From contig NZ_JAAOYM010000001.1 of NCBI RefSeq assembly GCF_011761185.1, positions 3,720,001 to 3,784,000 on the forward strand: 64,000 nucleotides of DNA, given 5' to 3'. Shown here one piece after another: positions 54,728 through 63,871 of the stretch; position 1 is the first letter of the stretch, and each line of letters opens with the position of its first letter. This stretch comes from Saccharomonospora amisosensis. GTDB lineage: Bacteria > Actinomycetota > Actinomycetes > Mycobacteriales > Pseudonocardiaceae. Under the pieces are notes generated by a model, which saw only the letters and a program-made list of their open reading frames with translations, searched no databases and was not told the DNA's origin. The position numbers and the translations under genes are program-made.

Positions 54728-56518
54728 ATGGCCCGCGGGCCCATCCGTGTCGCGAACTTCTCCGGATATCTCGGCGACCGATTCACCGCCGTCGACGAAG
54801 CCATTGCGGGTGACCCCGTTGACGTTCTGGTCGGGGACTACCTGGCCGAGATCACCCTCGCCGCGCTGGCGGCGAGGTACCGGCACGACCCGGCCAAGGG
54901 TTACGTCGGGTACTTCCTCGACCAGGTACGCCCCCACCTCGCCACGCTGGCCGAACGCGGGATCAAGGTCGTCACCAACGCAGGCGGTTTTCACCCCGCC
55001 GGGCTCGCGGCCGCCCTGCGCGAGCTCGCCTCGCGACAGCGGGTACCGCTACGCGTCGCCCACATCGAGGGCGACAACGTACTTCCTGACCTGCCACGCC
55101 TGCGAACGGACGGCCACCGGTTCGAGCATCTCGACACTGGGCAACCACTTGACAGTTGGGGTCTGGAGCCGATCGCGGCCAACGCCTACCTTGGCGGCTG
55201 GGGCATCGCGGCCGCACTGGCCGACGGCGCCGACATCGTCGTGTGCGGGCGGGTGACCGACGCTTCGCTCGCCGCAGGCGCCGCAGCCTGGTGGCACGGG
55301 TGGGGTCGCGGCGACTGGAACGCCATGGCGGGCGCCGTCGCGGCCGGACACATCATCGAGTGCGGCTCACAGGCGGTCGGCGGCAACTTCTCCGGCTTCA
55401 CCCACATACCCGGCATGACCACCCCCGGCTTCCCCATCGCGGAGATCGCCGCCGACGGCACGAGCGTTATCACCAAACATGCCAGGGACGGCGGCGCCGT
55501 CACCGTGGACACGGTCACCGCCCAGCTGGTGTACGAGATCCAGGGCCCGACATACCTCAACCCGGACGTCACGGTTCACCTCGACACGCTGCGGCTCACC
55601 GCCCTCGGGCGTGACCGGGTCGGAGTCTGCGGAGTCACCGCAAGCCCTCCCCCGCCTACTACCAAGGTGGCCGCCTTCGCGCAGCTGGGCTTCGGAATCG
55701 TGGACACCGTGTTCGTCACCGCGCCGGACGTCAACGACAAGATCGAACTGCTTCGTGCACAGGTGAGCAAGGACCTGCCCGATGGCGTCGACCAGCTGGA
55801 GTTCACCCGCCTGGGTACGGCGGCCACGGACCCGGAAAGCCAGTGGGACGCGACCGTGGCGGTGCGCGTCGCAGCGACCGCACGGGAGCAGGAACCGCTC
55901 GTGCGACTTGGCCTGGCCCGCAAGCTCGCCAGCCTGTATCTGCAAAGCATTCCCGGCTTCTTCCACGACGCCGACGCGGCACCGGCCACCAAACCCAAGC
56001 CACGGATCGACTACTGGCCCGCGCTGCTGCCACAGGCAGCCGTCACACACCGAGCGGTTCTCGACGACGGCCGGGTCGTGCGGATCGATCCGCCCGCCGA
56101 CACCGCCCTCAGCGAGCAACCCCGGCACCCCGAGCCCGCAGCCGCGCCACCGGCCACCGCCACCCGCAGCGCGCCACTCGGTTCGGTCGCCTACGCACGA
56201 AGTGGCGACAAGGGCGGCAACTGCAACGTCGGGGTGTGGGTGCCCGAGCAGCGGGCCTGGCCTTGGCTTCGGCAGGCGCTGTCCACCGAGGAACTGCGCA
56301 GGCTACTGCCCGAGGTCAAGGACCTCGACATCGTCCGCCACGAACTACCGACGTTGCGAGCCGTGCACTTCGTGCTTCGCGGTTTGCTCGGTACCGGCGG
56401 CTCGGCCAACACCCGCGTCGATCAGGCAGGCAAAGCGGTGGGCGAGTACCTGCGCGCCAAACACCTGCCAATCCCGGAAGAACTGCTGACCTCTCAGGAA
56501 CACGATGCTGCTCACTGA
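54728..56518 (+). CDS. AtuA-family (DUF1446) protein
   Basis: 596 aa from the ATG at 54728 (GAGGAGG 8 bases upstream). The DUF1446 core is clear: VANFSGYLGDRF, VLVGDYLAEITLAAL, KVVTNAGGFHPAGL, GRVTDASLAAG and GNFSGFTHIPGM. The C-terminal domain has SVAYARSGDKGGNCNVGVW. AtuA is needed for acyclic terpene (citronellol/geraniol) use in Pseudomonas, but its reaction is not defined. The end overlaps the CoA-transferase gene by 14 bp, so they are coupled in acid or acyl-CoA metabolism. Confidence 0.9.
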   Translation: MARGPIRVANFSGYLGDRFTAVDEAIAGDPVDVLVGDYLAEITLAALAARYRHDPAKGYVGYFLDQVRPHLATLAERGIKVVTNAGGFHPAGLAAALRELASRQRVPLRVAHIEGDNVLPDLPRLRTDGHRFEHLDTGQPLDSWGLEPIAANAYLGGWGIAAALADGADIVVCGRVTDASLAAGAAAWWHGWGRGDWNAMAGAVAAGHIIECGSQAVGGNFSGFTHIPGMTTPGFPIAEIAADGTSVITKHARDGGAVTVDTVTAQLVYEIQGPTYLNPDVTVHLDTLRLTALGRDRVGVCGVTASPPPPTTKVAAFAQLGFGIVDTVFVTAPDVNDKIELLRAQVSKDLPDGVDQLEFTRLGTAATDPESQWDATVAVRVAATAREQEPLVRLGLARKLASLYLQSIPGFFHDADAAPATKPKPRIDYWPALLPQAAVTHRAVLDDGRVVRIDPPADTALSEQPRHPEPAAAPPATATRSAPLGSVAYARSGDKGGNCNVGVWVPEQRAWPWLRQALSTEELRRLLPEVKDLDIVRHELPTLRAVHFVLRGLLGTGGSANTRVDQAGKAVGEYLRAKHLPIPEELLTSQEHDAAH

Positions 56519-57983
56519 ACGGCTGACCAGCGCGCTCGCCTGTCCAGCCAGCGATGACGCCTTCGACCCGCATGCCGCGCTCACCGACGTACTGGCGGGG
56601 TTGGGAATGAGCGCCGCCGACACCGGCGGGACGATCACCTTCACCGGCGCCGACCCCGTCGTACCGAGCACCCTCCGGTTGGGTGGTGCGGCAGCAGTCG
56701 CACTCGCCGCGAAATCAGCGGCCGTCGCCAAGCTGTGGCGGCTGCGCGGCGGCTCCGGCCAGGACATCGCCGTCGACCTGCGCGTCGCACCACACCGGCT
56801 GTGCCCCTTCTACGACCGCAAATGGGAGTTGCTCAACGGCTACCCGCCCGGCACGCAGGCGAACGCGACGCAGGCGCTCGGCCTGCGGTTCTACCGAACC
56901 GCCGACGGCAGGTGGGTAATGCCGCTCAACCCGTACCCCAAGATCAAACTCGCCGCCCAGCGGCTGCTCGGCGTTCCCGAGGACAGCAAGGCCGTTGCCG
57001 CCGCGATCGCCAGTTGGCGCGGCCGGGAACTGGAGGAGGCCGCGGTGACGGCTGGCACGGTGCTGCCGATGCTGCGCACCACGGAGGAACTCCTCGCCGA
57101 ACCGCACTACACCGAGGCACTGGCCGGCATGCCGCTGGTGGAGATCACGAAGATCGGGGAGAGCGACCCCGAGCCGCTCACCTCGGCCACCGATCCGCTG
57201 TCCGGGGTAAGGGCGCTTGGCATGGGTCACGTCATCGCGGGCGCGGGCGTGGGCAGGGCACTGGCACTGCACGGCGCCGACGTGCTGAACCTGTGGCGAC
57301 CGGAGGAACTCGAGCACGACGCCATCTACACCACCGCCAACGTGGGGGTGCGATCGGCGACCATCGACCCGTACCGCGAGGACGGTCACGCGCTGATTCA
57401 GCGGCTGCTTTGCGGTGCCGACGTGTTCTATGCCAACCGCCGCCCCGGCTACCTCTCCCGGATCGGACTGTCCGCGGAACAGGCGGCGATGAGCAGGCCC
57501 GGCATCATCCACGCCACAGCTTCGCTGAACGGCGAGCGGGGGCCGTGGGCCGATCGCATCGGGTTCGACCAGACGGCGGGCAGCCTCGTCGGGATGATGC
57601 ACCTGGAAGGTGACGGGGAACGCCCTGGCCTGCCTCCGATCATGGTCGTCAACGACTACATCGTCTCGTGGTTGCTGGCCGCCGGGGTCGTGGAGGCACT
57701 CGCGCGCAGAGCGCGGGAAGGCGGCAGCTACCGGGTGCACGTCTCGCTCACCCGTGCGGCGCTGTGGATACTCAGTCTCGGCATTTTCGACAAGGAGTAC
57801 GCCGAGAACACCGCGGGCCGGGGTGAGGACCATACCTATCTCGACCCGGAGACGTTCAGCGCGCGAACCCCGCTCGGCCATTACCAGGGAGTCACCGAAC
57901 AGGTGTCCATGTCACGTACCCCCGGGCGATACCCGTTCGTGCTCGTACCTCGAGGCTCCTGCCGTCCGGAGTGGACCGAGTAG
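56505..57983 (+). CDS. CaiB/BaiF-type (class III) CoA-transferase-like protein
   Basis: 492 aa. Elements of family III CoA-transferases occur twice: GGAAAVALAAKSAAVAKLWRLRGG in the N-terminal third and, later, LSGVRALGMGHVIAGAGVGRALALHGADVLNLWRPEELEHD, DVFYANRRPGYLSRIGL, RPGIIHATASLNGERGPWADRIGFDQTAGS. The usual catalytic Asp lies in the middle segment of the family; I could not fix its position here. It transfers CoA between carboxylic acids; substrate unknown. The ATG at 56505 is inside the AtuA-family gene end. Confidence 0.88.
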   Translation: MLLTERLTSALACPASDDAFDPHAALTDVLAGLGMSAADTGGTITFTGADPVVPSTLRLGGAAAVALAAKSAAVAKLWRLRGGSGQDIAVDLRVAPHRLCPFYDRKWELLNGYPPGTQANATQALGLRFYRTADGRWVMPLNPYPKIKLAAQRLLGVPEDSKAVAAAIASWRGRELEEAAVTAGTVLPMLRTTEELLAEPHYTEALAGMPLVEITKIGESDPEPLTSATDPLSGVRALGMGHVIAGAGVGRALALHGADVLNLWRPEELEHDAIYTTANVGVRSATIDPYREDGHALIQRLLCGADVFYANRRPGYLSRIGLSAEQAAMSRPGIIHATASLNGERGPWADRIGFDQTAGSLVGMMHLEGDGERPGLPPIMVVNDYIVSWLLAAGVVEALARRAREGGSYRVHVSLTRAALWILSLGIFDKEYAENTAGRGEDHTYLDPETFSARTPLGHYQGVTEQVSMSRTPGRYPFVLVPRGSCRPEWTE

Positions 57984-58140
57984 CCCGGAAGGGGGAACAC
58001 CGACACTCCACTACCGTCAGCGTTGCCGCTGCGTTGCCCATGTGCGCCTTGCCCGGTAGCGTCCGGTTACGGGTCGCATGACCCTCCGGCCCAGTCCTTG
58101 CCGGGTAAGCGACGTCGACGACGAACTGGGCGGAGGTGCC

Positions 58141-59646
58141 GTGTTGACCCTGCACGACTATTTGCAGGTTGCACGCGAACGCTGGAAAACCATCCTGGTG
58201 GGCCTGCTGCTCGGCATCGCCACGGCCGCGACCCTCACCTGGACCATGGTGCCGCAGTACTCCGCGCAGGCGACGATCTATATCTCCTCGCACGCGACCG
58301 GCGATCTGACCGATGCCTATCAAGGCAACCGCCTGTCCGCCGACAAGGTCAAGTCGTACACCCAACTACTCACCAGCCACAGGATCGGCCAGGACGTCGT
58401 CAACCGACTTGGCCTTGACGTCCCGGCCGACGAGGTGGCCGGGCAACTGAGCTCCTCGTCCGAGCCGGAAACGGTGCTGCTGAGCGTGCAGGCGACCGAT
58501 CCCTCGCCAGCACGGGCACGCGACCTCGCCAACGCCGCGGCGGGCTCGTTCACCGGACTGGTCGGCCAACTCGAGCGCCCCGCCGGTGGCGGGCCACCGA
58601 CCGTGACAGCGCAAGTCGTCGAATCCGCTCGCATCCCGGCAGGGCCGGTCAGCCCGCGACCCGTACTGAACATCGCCGTCGGTGTCCTCCTCGGCCTGCT
58701 CGGTGGCTACGGCGGCGCCATGGTCAGGCACCTGCTGGACACCAGCATCAAGTCCCAACAGGTCCTCGCGAAGATCACCGACGCACCTCACCTCGGGAAT
58801 GTCGCGTTCGACCCCGAGGTCCCCAAACGCCCGCTGACCGTGCACACCGACCCGCAGTCGCCACGCAGCGAAGAGTTCCGGAAGATCAGGACCAACCTGC
58901 AGTTCGTGGACGTGGACAGCCCGAACAAGGCCATCGTGGTGACAAGCGCCATCCCCGACGAGGGCAAGACCACCACGCTGTGCAATATCGCCATCGCGGT
59001 GGCGCAGGCGGGCAGCAGGGTGCTGGTGGTCGAGACCGATCTGCGGCGTCCGCGAGCGGCACACTATCTCGGCGTCGAGGGGGCCGTCGGTATCACCAGT
59101 GTGCTTTCCGGGCGCGTTTCGCTAAGCGACGCCGTGCAGCCGTGGAACTTCAACATGCTCGACGTACTCGCCAGCGGCCCGATCCCGCCGAACCCGAGCG
59201 AGCTTCTCGCGTCGCAGCAGATGAGTACCTTACTCAAGGAGCTTCGTAGCAGGTACGACTTCATCATCTTCGACGCACCGCCGCTGCTTCCGGTGACCGA
59301 CGCGGCGGTGCTGGGCACGCAATGCGACGGGGCCCTGATCGTCGCCCGGCACGGTAAGACGACGACGAACCAGGTGAAAGCCGCGGTTTCCGCGCTGGAA
59401 GCCGCCTCCGTACGAACGCTCGGCACGGTTCTCACCATGGTTCCGCAACCGAAATCGACGTCCTACTACCACTATTACTACTACTCGGAGGAGCGGCGGC
59501 CCGCGGCGTCCCGTCCGGCACAGCGCAGCGCCGCCACCGACACCGGGCAGACCACCACGAACGGCCATGGTGAACAGCCGAGACAACAGCAACCCCTCCC
59601 GGTTCCGGAACAAGGCTGGCGACACGAAAGGCACCGCGTCCGGTGA
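58141..59646 (+). CDS. Polysaccharide co-polymerase / tyrosine autokinase (Wzc- or CapAB-like, single chain)
   Basis: 501 aa from the GTG at 58141 (GGAGG in front). Wzz-like N-terminal part with TM1 (17-36) and TM2 (176-197) around an external loop, then a BY-kinase domain: Walker A TSAIPDEGKTTT (about 269-279), Walker A' VVETDLRRPR, Walker B FIIFDAPPLL and a Tyr cluster YYHYYYYSE. It controls exopolysaccharide chain length through Tyr phosphorylation. The cognate phosphatase gene follows 18 bp downstream. Confidence 0.93.
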   Translation: MLTLHDYLQVARERWKTILVGLLLGIATAATLTWTMVPQYSAQATIYISSHATGDLTDAYQGNRLSADKVKSYTQLLTSHRIGQDVVNRLGLDVPADEVAGQLSSSSEPETVLLSVQATDPSPARARDLANAAAGSFTGLVGQLERPAGGGPPTVTAQVVESARIPAGPVSPRPVLNIAVGVLLGLLGGYGGAMVRHLLDTSIKSQQVLAKITDAPHLGNVAFDPEVPKRPLTVHTDPQSPRSEEFRKIRTNLQFVDVDSPNKAIVVTSAIPDEGKTTTLCNIAIAVAQAGSRVLVVETDLRRPRAAHYLGVEGAVGITSVLSGRVSLSDAVQPWNFNMLDVLASGPIPPNPSELLASQQMSTLLKELRSRYDFIIFDAPPLLPVTDAAVLGTQCDGALIVARHGKTTTNQVKAAVSALEAASVRTLGTVLTMVPQPKSTSYYHYYYYSEERRPAASRPAQRSAATDTGQTTTNGHGEQPRQQQPLPVPEQGWRHERHRVR

Positions 59647-59664
59647 CCATCACGAGGTGATGCA

Positions 59665-60300
59665 ATGACCACCAGCCATACCGGCCAGAACTTTCGAATA
59701 CTCTTCGTCTGCACCGGAAACATCTGCAGATCACCGTTCGCGCAGTTCCTCACGGACAGCCTTATCAAGGCCAGGCTCCGCCCCGTCGACGCCGATCGGT
59801 TCGTCGTCGGCAGCGCCGGAATCGAGGCGCTGCCCGGTGCGCGAATCGATGTCCTGGCACACGCCGAACTCGCCAGGCGTGGCCTGGCCGGGTCAGCGGC
59901 GGAGTTCAGGGCACGGCGGCTACAGCCGGAAACGGCGGCGAACGCGGACCTGGTGCTGACGGCCGACCGTGATCATCGTTCGGCGGTCGTCCATCTCGCG
60001 CCTTCGGCTCTGCGCAAGACCTTCTGCATCCGCGAGTTCGCCAGGCATATCCGCGACATCCCCCCGGTCGGGCTTCCCCCACACCCGGTGGATCGAGCGA
60101 CGCGGCTGGTCGCGCTGGCGGCCCAGCGTCGCGGTGCGGTCTGCTATGCCACCGAGCACGACGACACGATTCCCGATCCTCGCGGCCGCTCGGCCGCCGT
60201 TCATCGCAGCATGGCCGAGACCATCGCAAGCGCCATAACACCATTCGTAGGAAGGTTGGCCGAACCTGTTATGGAAACGCCAGCGCGGGAAACCGTGTGA
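59665..60300 (+). CDS. Low-molecular-weight protein tyrosine phosphatase
   Basis: 211 aa. The phosphatase loop is at 15-23: VCTGNICRS, giving Cys16 and Arg22 of CX5R. The general-acid region DTIPDPRGRS lies near 166-175. The C-terminal part is longer than the usual 150 aa. It should dephosphorylate the Tyr cluster of the upstream autokinase, as Wzb does for Wzc. Following the family pattern, it acts in the cytoplasm. Confidence 0.93.
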   Translation: MTTSHTGQNFRILFVCTGNICRSPFAQFLTDSLIKARLRPVDADRFVVGSAGIEALPGARIDVLAHAELARRGLAGSAAEFRARRLQPETAANADLVLTADRDHRSAVVHLAPSALRKTFCIREFARHIRDIPPVGLPPHPVDRATRLVALAAQRRGAVCYATEHDDTIPDPRGRSAAVHRSMAETIASAITPFVGRLAEPVMETPARETV

Positions 60301-60647
60301 AAAGCAATCCGGCCAGTCAGACAATTACCCGAATGGTTCAACGAGCTCGACGGCACAATGCGAGGCCACAAGCAACGGTGCTAACGTGACCACGTAACCG
60401 GACCTCCCCGGACCCTCCCGGACCAAGCGATTCCCCGGGGAATCAACGAAGGCAAATCAGAGACGGCACCGCCTGAACCAACAGCGGCGTGATTTCCGCC
60501 CGGGTCGATATTGCCACTTTGAACTATCTGCCCTGGCATGCGAACTCCCGCTCGCTGTCTGCCTGGTGAATGTTGTCCACCGGCCTTCGGTTCAGCCTCG
60601 GGTCGCGCGACGCCCGCGTCCAGGAGATCAGAGTGCGAGGTAGCACC
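60301..60647. other. Intergenic region with a 16-bp perfect palindrome
   Basis: 347 bp between the phosphatase and dehydratase genes. It contains GATTCCCCGGGGAATC at 60429-60444 (perfect, no loop), which could be a regulator site. No RNA gene or small frame is supported. The promoter for the dehydratase gene probably lies here. Confidence 0.5.
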
Positions 60648-62585
60648 ATGCACGACCTTGTCATGGCCTTTTCCGCGCCATGGCGGCGAAAGACCGCCCT
60701 GCTGGCAGCCGTCGACGGATTTTCGTGGCTGCTCGCGATATTGCTCGCCAGTTGGCTGCGTTACGAGTTCACACTCGATCAGGTCTTCGGCGGCGCGCTT
60801 GTCCGTGCGACGGCGGTCGCCGTGCTCGCGTCGTGGGTCACCGGCTGGGCGAGCCGTCTTTACTCCGGCGGATATGCCGTCGGCAGCCTCGACGATGTCC
60901 TCAACCTTGCGAAATCCACGATTCTTGGTGGATTCGCCCTGTTGATCGCCCTACTGCTGGGGCTGACTCCGTCGATCCCGCGATCGGTCCCGGTGATCGC
61001 TACGCTGCTGGCCCTTTCCATGTCCGCCTCGGCGCGACTTCTCGCCCGCGCCTACCGCGGCCGCAGGCTGCGACCAAGGCAATCCTCGGCGCGCCGGGTC
61101 ATCGTGTACGGCTCGGGACCGCAGGGTGAACAGCTCATCCGCTCGATGCTTTCCGGAGCTGCGGGCGATCTGCTCCCGGTGGCCGTACTGGACGACGACA
61201 CCGAAACGCCAAACGCGAGGGTGGCGGGGGTGCCGGTGCGCGGAGGAACGGGACAGCTCGAGGCAGTGTCCAGGGAGACCCGCGCGCAACTGCTGATCGT
61301 CGCGATGGTGAACCCCGACCCCGCCGCCATGCGTTCACTGGTCTCCGCCGCCGCGAACACCTCGCTCGACGTCAAGGTGCTGCCGCCGCTTTCGGAACTG
61401 CTGCGGCCGTGGGCCGACTTCTCCGATCTGCGCGACCTCAACCTCACCGACCTGCTCGGCCGGGCACCGGTGGACACCGATGTGCAGTCCATCGCCGGAT
61501 ACCTCGCGGGGCAGCGCGTGCTCATCACCGGCGCGGGTGGGTCGATCGGTTCGGAACTGTGTCGCCAGGTCGACAAGTTCAAGCCGGCCGCACTGATGAT
61601 GCTGGACCGGGACGAGTCCGCTCTGCACGCGGTGCGGCTGTCTCTCTACGGCAAAGCGGACCTCGACTCGCCGAACGTCATCCTCGCCGACATCCGCGAT
61701 GCGGACCGGATACGGGAGGTGTTCCTGCGGTACCAGCCCGACGTGGTGTTTCACGCGGCGGCGTTGAAGCACCTCGCCATGCTTGAACGGTATCCGGAGG
61801 AAGCGTGGAAGACGAACGTACTTGGCACGATCACGCTGCTGGAAGCGGCATGCGAGTCGGGAGTCAGCAAGTTCATCAACGTGTCCACCGACAAGGCCGC
61901 CAATCCCTCCAGCATGCTCGGTCGCTCAAAGCGAATCGGTGAGCGCCTGGTCGCTGGCACCGCCGCGCGCTGCGGCGGCACGTTCCTTTCGGTGCGGTTC
62001 GGCAACGTCCTCGGCAGCCGAGGGTCGGTGCTCACGACGTTCGCCGAGCAACTCTCCTCGGGTGCACCGCTCACCGTGACACACCCGGACGTAACCCGGT
62101 TCTTCATGACGGTCCCGGAAGCGGTCGAGTTGGTCATCCAGGCGGCCGCTATCGGCCGCTCAGGCGAGGCTCTCGTCCTCGACATGGGAGAACCGGTGCG
62201 GATCGCCGAGCTCGCCGAGATGCTGATGGCGCTGTCCGGGCGACAGTCGCCGATTGTCTACACCGGCCTTGGCCGTGGGGAGAAGCTGCACGAGGAACTC
62301 TTCGGCTCCGGCGAGTTGGACAGACGGCCGGTACATCCGGCGATCTCTCACATCCGGGTGTCCGGAATCGACACGGCGACGGTGCGCACCGTGGGCTCCC
62401 AGCTTGACGTCGCCCGCGCGATGACCGAACTCGTCGACAGCGAGGTGTCCATCCCACGGGTACGTGAGCCGCAGCCGGTGGAGCTTCGGCCGGCCGAGCG
62501 ATCCGACAGCCGCGAACAGGCGCACCTGACATCCAACCATCACTTCGATCCGGGCAGCTCCACACCGCAAAGGGGGCATCGGTGA
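60648..62585 (+). CDS. Membrane nucleoside-diphosphate-sugar epimerase/dehydratase (CapD/WbpM-like)
   Basis: 645 aa from the ATG at 60648. Four N-terminal helices (about 12-125) are followed by a CoA/NAD-binding-like domain (RRVIVYGSGPQGEQLIRSML) and the SDR catalytic domain with VLITGAGGSIGSELC near 288-302 and HAAALKHLAMLE. The active-site segment STDKAANPSSMLGRSKR has Leu where WbpM-type dehydratases have Met of MxxxK. Likely product is a 4-keto-6-deoxy UDP-HexNAc. It overlaps the next gene by four bases. Confidence 0.9.
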   Translation: MHDLVMAFSAPWRRKTALLAAVDGFSWLLAILLASWLRYEFTLDQVFGGALVRATAVAVLASWVTGWASRLYSGGYAVGSLDDVLNLAKSTILGGFALLIALLLGLTPSIPRSVPVIATLLALSMSASARLLARAYRGRRLRPRQSSARRVIVYGSGPQGEQLIRSMLSGAAGDLLPVAVLDDDTETPNARVAGVPVRGGTGQLEAVSRETRAQLLIVAMVNPDPAAMRSLVSAAANTSLDVKVLPPLSELLRPWADFSDLRDLNLTDLLGRAPVDTDVQSIAGYLAGQRVLITGAGGSIGSELCRQVDKFKPAALMMLDRDESALHAVRLSLYGKADLDSPNVILADIRDADRIREVFLRYQPDVVFHAAALKHLAMLERYPEEAWKTNVLGTITLLEAACESGVSKFINVSTDKAANPSSMLGRSKRIGERLVAGTAARCGGTFLSVRFGNVLGSRGSVLTTFAEQLSSGAPLTVTHPDVTRFFMTVPEAVELVIQAAAIGRSGEALVLDMGEPVRIAELAEMLMALSGRQSPIVYTGLGRGEKLHEELFGSGELDRRPVHPAISHIRVSGIDTATVRTVGSQLDVARAMTELVDSEVSIPRVREPQPVELRPAERSDSREQAHLTSNHHFDPGSSTPQRGHR

Positions 62586-63859
62586 GTACGGTCGTGAAAT
62601 CGCCGGGGCGGCTGGTAGTCGTCGGGCAGGGCTTCGTAGGGCTTCCGATCGCGATGCGTGCCGTCGAGGTCGGCTTCGACGTGGTCGGTGTGGACGTCGA
62701 CGTGGTCAGGGTGTGGTCGCTTCGGGACGGGCGTTCCTACGTCGAGGATGTGACCGACGACGAGCTCGAACGGGCTCTTTCGTCGGGCAGATACCGACCG
62801 ACCGACGACTACGCCGACGTCGAGGGGTTCGACGCCGCAATCATCACGGTCCCGACACCGCTTCGGGACTCCTCGCCCGACCTCAGCTTCATCGAGGCAG
62901 CGACGAAAAGCATCGCGGAGCACGTCCGCCCGGGTGTCACCGTGGTGCTGGAATCCACCACCTACCCCGGCACCACGGAGGAGCTGGTGGTGCCTCTGCT
63001 CGAGAAGGGCAGCGGGCTCTCAGCCGGGCAGGACTTCCTGGTCGGGTACAGCCCCGAACGCATCGACCCGGGAAACACCCGCTGGCGATTCGCGAACACA
63101 CCCAAGGTGGTTTCGGGAATCGAGAGCCGCTCGCTGGCCGCCGTGCAGCGGCTGTACGACCGGCTCGTCGAGCGAACCGTGCCGGTTACGACGCCGAAGG
63201 AAGCCGAACTCGCGAAGCTGCTGGAAAACACGTTCCGGCACGTGAACATCGCGCTCGTCAACGAATTGGCCGTCTTCGCACACCAGCTGGGCGTCGACAT
63301 CTGGGAGGCCATCGACGCGGCCACGACCAAACCGTTCGGCTTCATGCGGTTCACGCCAGGACCCGGTGTGGGCGGGCACTGCCTTCCGGTGGACCCGACC
63401 TACCTGTCCTGGCGCGTGCGTCGTGACCTCAAGCGGGACTTCCGGTTCGTCAGCCTGGCCAACGATGTCAACGACCACATGCCGGACTACGTGGTGCAGC
63501 GACTGGGAGCATCGCTGAACCGGATGCGCAAGCCGGTCAACGACAGCACCGTGGTGCTGTTGGGCCTTGCCTACAAACCCAACACCGGTGACATCCGCGA
63601 GTCACCCGCACTCAGGCTCACCGAGTTGCTCACCGAGCAGGGTGCGAACGTGCTGGCCATCGACTCCCATGTGGAACCCCATAGGTGCCCTTCGAACGTG
63701 AAGCTCGTCGAGTTGTCCTGCCAGGTTGTGCGTGACGCCGATGTCGTGGTGCTGCTTACCGACCACGACGACGTCGATTACACACTGGTGCAACGCAGCG
63801 CGACCGCCGTCCTCGACACCCGGCGCCGACTGTCCGGCTCGAACGTCGAATACCTGTGA
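62582..63859 (+). CDS. Nucleotide-sugar dehydrogenase (UDP-GlcNAc/ManNAc or UDP-Glc 6-dehydrogenase type)
   Basis: 425 aa from the GTG at 62582, overlapping the previous stop. It has the Rossmann motif VVVGQGFVGLP (12-22), STTYPGTTEELVVP, LLENTFRHVNIALVNELA and the catalytic Cys in PGVGGHCLPVDPTYLSWR. Four-electron oxidation of C6 gives a UDP-uronic acid. The FRHVNIAL segment is closer to the UDP-HexNAc dehydrogenases (WecC/WbpA/TviB) than to UDP-Glc dehydrogenase. Products would enter the polysaccharide made under the upstream autokinase. Confidence 0.93.
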   Translation: MSTVVKSPGRLVVVGQGFVGLPIAMRAVEVGFDVVGVDVDVVRVWSLRDGRSYVEDVTDDELERALSSGRYRPTDDYADVEGFDAAIITVPTPLRDSSPDLSFIEAATKSIAEHVRPGVTVVLESTTYPGTTEELVVPLLEKGSGLSAGQDFLVGYSPERIDPGNTRWRFANTPKVVSGIESRSLAAVQRLYDRLVERTVPVTTPKEAELAKLLENTFRHVNIALVNELAVFAHQLGVDIWEAIDAATTKPFGFMRFTPGPGVGGHCLPVDPTYLSWRVRRDLKRDFRFVSLANDVNDHMPDYVVQRLGASLNRMRKPVNDSTVVLLGLAYKPNTGDIRESPALRLTELLTEQGANVLAIDSHVEPHRCPSNVKLVELSCQVVRDADVVVLLTDHDDVDYTLVQRSATAVLDTRRRLSGSNVEYL

Positions 63860-63871
63860 CGGCGGCCGACC

